A stretch of DNA of 64,000 nucleotides, from contig NZ_RQJO01000008.1 in assembly GCF_003858635.1 (NCBI RefSeq), positions 310,001-374,000 on the forward strand. Direction: 5' to 3'. A model generated the notes under the pieces. It made no database searches and was not told the DNA's origin. It saw only the letters and a list, made by a program, of their open reading frames with translations. Each line of letters starts with the position of its first letter. The first letter of the stretch is position 1. Positions 32,282 through 41,200 of the stretch are shown here, one piece after another. Source of the DNA: Larkinella rosea (GTDB lineage Bacteria > Bacteroidota > Bacteroidia > Cytophagales > Spirosomataceae). Position numbers and translations under genes: made by a program.

Positions 32282-33316
32282 TTAAAAGTGTTTCCACCCC
32301 TGGGCTTTAATATCGGTATATTGCCCGGCTTTGGTGGCCAGCAAAATCGATTCCGGTTTGTCGGTGAGGTAGCCGATGGGCGTGATGCGGGCGTGGTTTT
32401 TTAGTTTCTCAAACTCCTGCGGCCGAACGGTAAACAACAGTTCATAATCTTCTCCACCGTTCAGAGCCGCCGTTATGGGACTGATATTCAATTCGGTAGC
32501 CGCCAGATAGGTGGCGTCGTCGATGGGCAGGTTTTCATCGAAAATAACCGCTCCGGTTTTGGATTGCTTGCAGATGTGAATCAGTTCGGAGGCCAGTCCG
32601 TCCGAGATATCGATCATGGCCGTCGGCACCACGCCGAGGTCCTGAAGTTCGTAAACAATGTCGGTGCGGGCCGAAGGCCGAAGCTGACGTTCCAGCAAAT
32701 AAGCCTTTTCTTCGTTGATTTCCGGTTGCATGCTTGGGTCGGCCAAAAAAACCTGTTTCTCGCGTTCGAGTACCTGCAATCCGCAGAAAGCCGCACCTAA
32801 ATCACCCGTTACGCAAAGGACGTCGTTGGGCTGGGCGGTACTCCGGTAGGTGATCTTATCTTTGGCTACGCGCCCCGTGGCCGTTACGGAAATAACCAAA
32901 CCAGAGCGGGAAGACGTCGTGTCTCCGCCAATCAAATCAACCTGATAGGCTTCGCAGGCGGCTTTGATTCCGTCGTATAACTCTTCCACGGCTTCGACCG
33001 AAAACCGGTTGCTGAGGGCGACACTGACCGTAATGTGCAGGGGCGTTCCGTTCATGGCGGCAATATCCGAGACGTTGACCGCAACGGCCTTGAAACCGAG
33101 GTGTTTCAGCGGTGAATAGGCCAGGTCAAAGTGAACGCCTTCCAGCAACATATCGGTCGAAATGAGCCAGTAGTCGGGGCCGCCGGTATCGATTACGGCG
33201 GCATCGTCGCCAATGCCGCGCACGGTTTCGGGGAGCGACGGGGAGCCAAAAGTCTGGTTAATGCGTTCGATCAGGGCAATTTCACCCAACGAATCCAGTT
33301 CAGTACGTGTATTCAT
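32282..33316 (-). CDS. thiL: thiamine-monophosphate kinase
   Basis: A 344-aa ATP-dependent kinase that makes thiamine diphosphate from thiamine phosphate. Visible: IGDDAAVIDTG (metal/ATP binding), STDMLLEGVHFDL, KAVAVNVSDIAAMNGTP, DLIGGDTTSSRSGL, VTGDLGAAFCGLQVL, and IDISDGLASELIHI, then ALNGGEDYELLF. All are hallmark PurM-like ThiL motifs. It lies 78 nt downstream of a lipoprotein gene on the same strand. Confidence 0.95.
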   Translation of the reverse strand: MNTRTELDSLGEIALIERINQTFGSPSLPETVRGIGDDAAVIDTGGPDYWLISTDMLLEGVHFDLAYSPLKHLGFKAVAVNVSDIAAMNGTPLHITVSVALSNRFSVEAVEELYDGIKAACEAYQVDLIGGDTTSSRSGLVISVTATGRVAKDKITYRSTAQPNDVLCVTGDLGAAFCGLQVLEREKQVFLADPSMQPEINEEKAYLLERQLRPSARTDIVYELQDLGVVPTAMIDISDGLASELIHICKQSKTGAVIFDENLPIDDATYLAATELNISPITAALNGGEDYELLFTVRPQEFEKLKNHARITPIGYLTDKPESILLATKAGQYTDIKAQGWKHF

Positions 33317-33394
33317 AGCGATATAAAAGCAAAAAAGCCGCCTTCGGTTCGAAAACGGCGAAATTTATACGGCAAAAACCGTTCGGCGGTTTCC

Positions 33395-33841
33395 TTACGG
33401 ATTGGCCAACGTGTATTTATTGGTGGTGCCACCGGTTTTACGATCCGCCGTTGTCCGGGTGATTTCCAGCGAATTATCCGTAACGGTGCCAATCGTAAAC
33501 TCAATCGTTGGGCCATCGGTGGGGGCCGGGCTCAGGCTTTTCAGAATGAGCTTCGTATCACCCTGTAATTCATATTGGCCGGTCGAGGTAAACCCATCGA
33601 CCTGTTTGATAACGACCGTGGGCGGGTTGCTCAGATCCAGCGAATATTGCGAATAACCCGGTTTTACGTTATTGGCTCCTCCTTTGGTATAAACCGTCAC
33701 ATTGTTTTCCTCCACTTTCTGCGCCGTCCAGGCCTTTTTAATCCGGTCCGAAAGCGGTGCCGTCTTTTTCTTGCTACAGCCGGTCAAAACCGTGAAGAGT
33801 CCCAGCACGGCAAAAAAGGCGATAAGAGTAGTTCTTTTCAT
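33395..33841 (-). CDS. hypothetical lipoprotein (148 aa)
   Basis: MKRTTLIAFFAVLGLFTVLTGCSKKK is a lipoprotein signal with the lipobox LTGC (Cys22). The mature part is beta-rich and ends in a repeated strand pattern (TIEFTIGTVTDNSLEITRTTADRKTGGTTNKYTLANP), like lipocalin-type small lipoproteins of Bacteroidota. It is probably on the periplasmic or outer surface of the outer membrane. The specific function is unknown. Confidence 0.8.
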   Translation of the reverse strand: MKRTTLIAFFAVLGLFTVLTGCSKKKTAPLSDRIKKAWTAQKVEENNVTVYTKGGANNVKPGYSQYSLDLSNPPTVVIKQVDGFTSTGQYELQGDTKLILKSLSPAPTDGPTIEFTIGTVTDNSLEITRTTADRKTGGTTNKYTLANP

Positions 33842-33918
33842 AAAAAATAAAATTTATAGACTCGATTCCTGTTCATTAGTAAGCGGATAAAGTTAAGCGT
33901 TTTTACGAAAACCCTATT

Positions 33919-33926
33919 CAAACTTA
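33919..33926 (-). promoter_or_regulatory. candidate -7 box for the lipoprotein gene
   Basis: On the minus strand this reads TAAGTTTG (TAnnTTTG), 78 nt before the ATG at 33841. The -33 element is unclear. Confidence 0.4.
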
Positions 33927-33963
33927 TCCGTAAAGTTGCATTTTTGCTGACTGAACTGTTTAA

Positions 33964-34224
33964 ATGCCCATGTATATCGGTAATAACGATCGGTTAAAAG
34001 AATACACCCGCTCGCAACTGGCGCTTCGCAACGGTTCCGACCGCGACGAAATCTGGTGTGCTTACCAGGGTATTATTTACGATGTTTCTCCGAGTCGGCT
34101 CTGGCGCAATGGCAAACATTACGAACACTGGGCCGGTCAGGATCTCACCGACGAACTGCCCGATGCGCCCCACGGAGAATGGGTTTTCGGGCGTTTCCAG
34201 GCCGTCGGAAAATTAATCAGTTAA
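33964..34224 (+). CDS. small cytochrome-b5-like haem-binding protein
   Basis: An 86-aa protein without signal peptide. IWCAYQGIIYDVSPSRLWRNGKHYEHWAGQDL and DELPDAPHG form the pattern of small cytochrome b5-like domains (shown in parts; His in KHYEHW and in APHG are the likely axial ligands). It is 22 nt before the kinase gene on the same strand, so co-transcription is likely. The redox partner is unknown. Confidence 0.8.
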   Translation: MPMYIGNNDRLKEYTRSQLALRNGSDRDEIWCAYQGIIYDVSPSRLWRNGKHYEHWAGQDLTDELPDAPHGEWVFGRFQAVGKLIS

Positions 34225-34246
34225 CCCGCAAATTCCAGTCCGAAAA

Positions 34247-35092
34247 ATGATACTCATTGCAGATAGCGGCTCCACCAAAACCGATTGGCGAACCATCGAC
34301 ACCCAGGGCCAGGTCAATCAGGCCCGAACCATTGGTTTCAACCCGTATTACCAGGATAGTGCCGCGATTGCTGCCGAATTGCAAACCGCTCTGCTGCCAA
34401 CCGTTAAAGAAACGGTAGCAGAGGTTTTTTATTACGGCACCGGTTGCAACAGTGTCGATTCGTGCGGGGTGGTCGAGCAGGCGATTCGGACGGTTTTTCC
34501 GGATGCGCAGAATGTGCAGGTCAACAGCGATTTGCTGGGCGCGGCCCGGGCCTTGTGCCACCACGAAGCCGGGATTGCCTGTATTCTGGGAACCGGTTCC
34601 AATGCGTGCCTGTACGACGGACGCGATATTGCCCAACTGAGCGGTTCGCTGGGTTTCTGGCTGGGCGACGAAGGCAGTGGCGGGTATCTGGGCAAGACGC
34701 TGGTGGTGCGGTTTTTACACGACCAGTTGCCCGTTGAACTGGCGGAGAAATTCCGGAAACGGTTCCCCAAAGTTGATCGGATCACGGTGATGGAGCAGGC
34801 TTATAAACAGCCCTTTCCGAACCGGTATTTTGCTTCCTTTTCAAAATTTCTGTTCGATAACCGCAGCCATCCGGTGGCTTACCAGCTGGTTCACGACGCT
34901 TTCTCGCTGTTTTTCGACACGTATATTCGCAAGTTTCCGGATGCGGCCCAACTTCCGATTCACTTTGTCGGTTCGGTGGCGTTTTATTACAGCGATATCT
35001 TGCGGCAAATTGCCAACGACAAAGGATTGACGGTGCGTCGAATTCTGGAAACGCCCATCGCCGGATTGACGCTCTATCATCAGGATGCCTAG
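34247..35092 (+). CDS. N-acetylglucosamine kinase-like, BadF/BcrA ATPase family
   Basis: A 281-aa ASKHA-fold kinase. The phosphate-1 motif LIADSGSTKTDWRTID is at the N-terminus; the adenosine-binding stretch is CILGTGSNACLYDG; WLGDEGSGGYLGKTL follows. In Bacteroidota this family includes kinases of GlcNAc/MurNAc used in peptidoglycan recycling, which could work with the GH3 NagZ-type enzyme encoded at 7.6 kb. The substrate is inferred from family only. Confidence 0.82.
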   Translation: MILIADSGSTKTDWRTIDTQGQVNQARTIGFNPYYQDSAAIAAELQTALLPTVKETVAEVFYYGTGCNSVDSCGVVEQAIRTVFPDAQNVQVNSDLLGAARALCHHEAGIACILGTGSNACLYDGRDIAQLSGSLGFWLGDEGSGGYLGKTLVVRFLHDQLPVELAEKFRKRFPKVDRITVMEQAYKQPFPNRYFASFSKFLFDNRSHPVAYQLVHDAFSLFFDTYIRKFPDAAQLPIHFVGSVAFYYSDILRQIANDKGLTVRRILETPIAGLTLYHQDA

Positions 35093-35138
35093 TTGTTGCC
35101 AGGAAACATAATTTCTCAAAAACTGCTTTTCATCCCAC

Positions 35139-35177
35139 AAAAAAAGACTTTACCCGAAACTGGATAAAGTCTTTTTT
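35139..35177. terminator. bidirectional terminator between convergent genes
   Basis: AAAAAAAGACTTTA (35139-35152) pairs with TAAAGTCTTTTTT (35165-35177). It serves both the kinase gene (+) and the giant protein gene (-). Confidence 0.88.
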
Positions 35178-35209
35178 CTAACTTCTCGTATCTATAATAT
35201 CCTAAGAAA

Positions 35210-38200
35210 TTACTGTTTCAGCACTTTAATCACTTTCAAAACGCCCCCTTCGCCCAGAACCTGGAGGAAATATAAACCGGAGGGCAGATGGAGGTTTTTG
35301 ACATCAAGTACGGTTTTAAGCTGGCTGGAATCGACGTGATTTCCCTGTAATTCCCACTGATTTCCCGTTGCGGACGACAAGGAATACCGGTAGGGCGTTG
35401 CCGAACCCGACCGATCGGGGAGCGTCAGGTTGATGACATCCCGAACCGGATTCGGATAAACGTTCCAGACATCACCCGGTTTTTCGGCACTGGTCAAATC
35501 GCTCTGAACGCCAATCCGGCCACCACCCGGCACAAACGAGAAGGCGATGTTCCGGGTAATGATCAGCTCTCCGCTACCGTTGGCCCCCGTGAAAGCCGAA
35601 AGCCGAAGCACATACGCGCCGGTCTGGGGCTTGAAACCATCGTCGTCACCAAACAATCCAAACGGTGCCTGATTATCGACGTAATTATTCGGCGTGCTGC
35701 CCGTCAATTCAAACGAGATACTGCCTACCGGCACATTGGACGTACAGAAAAAATTGATTCTCTCGGGCAAATTAGTAATACCAATCGAGCTGTTGTCGGT
35801 CAGTTCCTGAATAATCTGGCGGGATGCGGCATTGCCCGCTTTCATCATCTGAACGGTCAATTGCGGCTCCCGCACGGTCAGTCTGAACGTAATGCTGCTG
35901 CTTTTCTGATCAGAGCCCGTGCTTTTTACCGTCACCGTATAATCCCCGGCAATTTGCGGTTTTCCACTCGCGGTCCGGTTCGAAGCATTGAAATTGATTC
36001 CGTCCGGCAATCCGCTTACCTCCAGCTGATTGCCGGCACCCGGTTCGGGCAAGGTAAACGTATAGAACAAGCCTTTGGTAATGACCTGATCGCTGATGGG
36101 GCTTTTGCCATCACTACAAGCCGTGGTATACGTGTATTTGGCAACCTTCTGGCCCTGCCGGGCTTCAATGTCGAACGTGCTTCCCTTCCGCATCGTCAGG
36201 TAAAGGGTCTGGGTTGCATTCGTCGTCCAGTCGGTTACACCTGCGGCCCGGTATTCAATCGGCGTATTATCTCCTCCGCTCGTCCGGAACGTGATGCGGC
36301 CCGTCTGACAATCGTAATCAGGCGCCAGCACAACCAGATCCGGTGTGGTGGGCGTCGTTGATGCCGGATTGACCGTCAGGGTGATTTCGACGCTGGTTTT
36401 GGCTCCCTGATTATCCGTGGCTGAATAGGTCAGTTTGTACGTTCCCGACGTGGCAACCGTTCCCGCCAATCCCCGGCTTACCGGATCAAAATTTAGACCA
36501 GCGGGCAAACCGCTAATGGTATACGTTAACGCTCCATTCTCGGGATCGGTGAAAACCGGTAAAACCGTTTGATAAGCTACCGTCGCGGTCGCGGTCAAGC
36601 CCGCAACAGTCGGGGCCACCGGCGGCTGATTGGTCGGCGTAGAGCCACCCGGTGCGGCATTCACCGTTAGCGTTATGTCAACGCTGGTCTTGGCGCCCTG
36701 ATTGTCCGTTGCGCTGTAAGTTAATTTATAGGTTCCGGCCGTGGCAACCGTTCCGGCCAAGCCCCGGCTGATCGCATCGAAATTCAATCCGGCGGGTAAA
36801 CCGGTCATGGTATACGTCAACGCTCCTCCCTCCGGATCGGTGAAAGCCGGGATCATGGTCAGGTAAGCCACATTGACCGTCGCCGTTAAGCTGGTCAGGT
36901 TCGGAGCCACCGGCGGCTGATTCGTCGTCGGATTTGAGCCACCCGGAGCGGCATTGACCGTTAAGGTAATATCAATACTGGTTTTGGCACCCTGATTATC
37001 CGTGGCGCTGTAGGTCAGCTTATAGGTTCCTGCCGTAGCTACCGTACCGGCCAAGCCCCGGCTGATCGCGTCGAAGTTTAGGCCCGCGGGCAAACCGGTC
37101 ATGGCATACGTCAAGGCACCGTTCTCGGGATCGGTGAAAACCGGCAGCGTTGTTTGGTAGGCCACCGTCGCCGTGGCGGTCAGGCCCGCAACGGTCGGGG
37201 CTACCGGTGGCTGGTTGGTTGGCGGGGTGGTGGTAGAACCCGCGCAGGTCAGGGTTTTGGGTGCGCCTTTGAGTAAGTAGGTCGAACCCTGCACCCGTGC
37301 CCAGATCGAGTATGTCTGGTTATCCTTCAGTTCGTTCGGGGTATCCCAGCTGTAGCCGTGGTTTCCGTTTCCTTTGCCATTGTCGCGTAGATCCTGCCGG
37401 GAAATGTTGGCGACCACCGAACCCAGCAAGCGAGCCGACGCCAGGGTGGGTCCTACCAGAAACTCAACGGTCAGGGGGGTATTGGGCAGGTTGGCATCCC
37501 AGACCCAGCCCGAAATATTCACGCAGCTTAACTGATCGAGATATCCTTCGAAATTACCGGTAACTACGGTCGTGGGCGTCGTCGGGGTGGTTCCACCCGG
37601 AGCGGCATTGACCGTTAAGGTAATATCAACGCTGGTCTTCGCTCCCTGATTATCCGTGGCGCTGTAAGTCAGTTTATACGTTCCTGCCGTGGCAACCGTT
37701 CCGGCCAATCCCCGGCTTACCGGATCGAAATTCAATCCGGCGGGCAAACCGGAAATTGCATACGTCAAGGGGCCGTTCTCAGGGTCGGTGAAAACCGGCA
37801 ACGTTGTTTGGTAGGCTACCGTCGCCGTGGCGGTTAAGCTTGGTGCAGTCGGTGCGACTGGCGGCTGATTCGTTGTCGGATTTGACCCACCTGAAGCATT
37901 CACCGTAAAAGTAATATCGATGCTGGTTTTAGCTCCCTGATTGTCCGTGGCCGAATAGGTCAATTTATAGGTTCCGGCCGTGGTAACTGTCCCGGCCAAG
38001 CCGCGGCTGATCGCATCGAAATTCAATCCGGCGGGTAAACCGGCCATGGTATAAGTCAACGCTCCTCCTTCCGGATCGGTGAAAGCCGGGATCATGGTGA
38101 GGTAAGCCACATTGGCCGTTGCCGTTAAACTGGACAGATTTGGGGCTACCGGTGGCTGATTTGTCGTCGGATTCGTTGGCGTGGTGGTCGAACCGGTACA

Positions 38201-41200
38201 GGTCAGGGTCTTGGGTGAGCCTTTCAGCAAATACGTCGACCCTAACACCCGGCCCCAAATTGAGTACGTCTGGTTGTTCTTCAATTCATCCGGCGTTTCC
38301 CAGCGATAACCGTGGTTGCCATTGCCTTTGCCATTGTCGCGCAAATCCTGACGGAAAATATTGGAAACTGTTGAGCCAACTAAACGGGCCGACGCCAGGG
38401 TGGGACCTACCAGAAACTCAACGGTCAGGGGTGTATTGGGCAGGTTGGCGTCCCAGACCCAGCCCGAAATACTGACGCAGCTTACCAAATCCAGGAATCC
38501 TTCGAAATTACCGGTAACTACGGTTGTGGGCGTCGTCGGGGTAGTTCCGCCCGAAGTCGTATTCACCGTAAAGGTAATATCGATACTGGTTTTCGCGCCT
38601 TGATTATCCGTTGCGCTGTAAGTTAATTTATAGGTTCCGGCCGTGGCAACCGTTCCGGCCAAGCCCCGGCTGATCGCATCGAAATTCAATCCGGCGGGTA
38701 GACCGGTCATGGTATACGTCAACGCTCCTCCCTCCGGATCGGTGAAAGCTGGGATCATGGTCAGGTAAGCCACATTGACCGTCGCCGTTAAGCTGGTCAG
38801 GTTCGGAGCCACCGGCGGCTGATTCGTCGTCGGATTTGAGCCACCCGGAGCGGCATTGACCGTTAAGGTAATATCAATACTGGTTTTGGCTCCCTGATTA
38901 TCCGTGGCGCTGTAGGTCAGTTTATAGGTCCCTGCCGTAGCAACCGTACCGGCCAAGCCCCGGCTGATCGCATCGAAATTCAATCCGGCGGGCAAACCGG
39001 TCATGGCATACGTTAAGGCGCCGTTCTCGGGATCGGTGAAAACCGGCAGCGTTGTTTGGTAGGCTACCGTCGCAGTGGCGGTCAGGCCCGCCACGGTCGG
39101 GGCTACCGGTGGCTGGTTGGTTGGCGGGGTGGTGGTAGAACCCGCGCAGGTCAGGGTTTTGGGTGCGCCTTTGAGTAAGTAGGTCGAGCCCTGCACCCGT
39201 GCCCAGATCGAGTATGTCTGGTTATCCTTCAGTTCGTTCGGGGTATCCCAGCTGTAGCCGTGGTTTCCGTTTCCTTTGCCATTGTCGCGTAGATCCTGCC
39301 GGGAAATGTTGGCGACCACCGAACCCAGCAAGCGAGCCGACGCCAGGGTGGGTCCTACCAGAAACTCAACGGTCAGGGGGGTATTGGGTAGGTTGGCATC
39401 CCAGACCCAGCCCGAAATACTGATGCAACTCACCAGATCCAGAAAGCCTTCGAAATTACCGGTAACGGGGGTTGTCGATTTGGAAACGACGATTAATTTA
39501 AAAGTAAGCGACCCAACCGTATTTCCCTTGTCGTCGGTTGCCCGGATGCTCACGGTGGTTGTACCGGTTTGCGTTGGTGACCCCGAGATGGTACGATTCG
39601 CGGAAGCATACGCTAACCCATTGGGCAGACCGTCAACTTTGTAGGTAATCCCGGCGCCAGGGTCTGGTAATGTATACGAGTATGATTCGCCAATGTAGAT
39701 CGTCTGGTCGGCCAGCGTCGACGAACCGGGGGGCGAGCAAGTGGTCGTATACGTGTAACTTACTTCGCGGTCGCCCTGACGCGCCAGTAATCGGAGCTCG
39801 GTTCCGCTCAATTTATCCGCCCCAATGGTAAAGGCCGGGTTGCTGTTCCAGTCGGCTATTCCCGGAATCGAATACGTGATGGCGCTGCCGTTGCCGCCGG
39901 TGGTGTTGATCGTCAACCGGCCGGTTTGGCAATTGAGCGTTGGTGCGGTGATCGCCAGGGGAGCGGTGCCATTGTCGCGAATGGTCAGCACAAACACATC
40001 TTCTACTTTAGCCCCCCGATCATCGGTTGCGGTCACGGTGATGGTTGTCACACCCGCTTTGGTAGGCGTACCCGAAATGGCATCGGTACCGACATCGTAC
40101 GCAAGACCTTCGGGTAAGGCGCTCACGAGTACGTTCAGCGGTGTTGAACCCAGAAACGTTTCCGGCGGAATTTTAAGGATAAAGAACTGACCTACCGGGT
40201 AAGACTGATCGGCCATCGGTTTGGCAAGCGTCGGTGGCTCGTATCCTTTACAAGGGGTCGTATACGTGAATTTGATTTCTTTGCCGCTTTGCCGAGCCTG
40301 AATATCGAAGGTCGAGCCGTTGCGGAGCCAGGGGGCAATGGTAAAGCTGGTATTGGCGGTCCAGTCGTTCGTAATACCAACCACCTTGAATTCGATCTTC
40401 GTGCCATCTCCTCCGCTGGTCCGGAATTTACTTTCACCGGTATTACAATCGACCGTTGGCTCCAGAATCGCCAGTTGTTCCGGCGATGTTGCAGGATTAA
40501 TGGTAAACCGGAATTCGGTGGTGACGCTGGCTCCCTTGTTGTCGTTGGCTTTCACCTTCACGGTGATTGTTCCGGCCGTAACGGGGGTTCCTCTGATCGT
40601 GCGACTGTCGGCGTCGTACGTTAGCCCGTTGCTGAGTCCCGTAACTTCCAGGCTCGTAATTTGCCCATCGGGGTCAGAAAACGTCTCGTTGGAAATGACA
40701 TAGCTAAAATTCTGGCCAACCGTAGCGGTTTGGGCGGGAATGGGTTTGCTGACAACCGGCGGTTTGTTTACGTCATCCTGCTTCGTAACCGTTAGCTTAA
40801 AGCTGGTCGAAACACTGGTTCCTTTGTCGTCAGTGGCTTTCAGGTTGATGGTCGAAACGCCTTCATTGGTCGGTTTGCCGCTGATCGTCAGTGTCTGAGT
40901 ATCATAGGCAAGCCCCACGGGCAAGTCGGAAACGTTGATACTCACAATGCGTCCATCCGGGTCTTTGAAGGTTTCGTCCGGAATCCGGTAGGAGTAATTC
41001 TGGCCGAGTACGGCCGAACGGTCCGCAATCGGTTGATTGACAACGGGTGCCTGATTCGAATTGGGCCCCTGTACCGTTATTTGAAACTGCGTCGATACCG
41101 ACGAGTTCTTGTTGTCAAAGGCGCGAACCGTGACCGTGAACGTACCGGTTGCGTTGGGTGTCCCGGAAATCGTTACGCCATTGGCCGAAAGTCCCATTGC

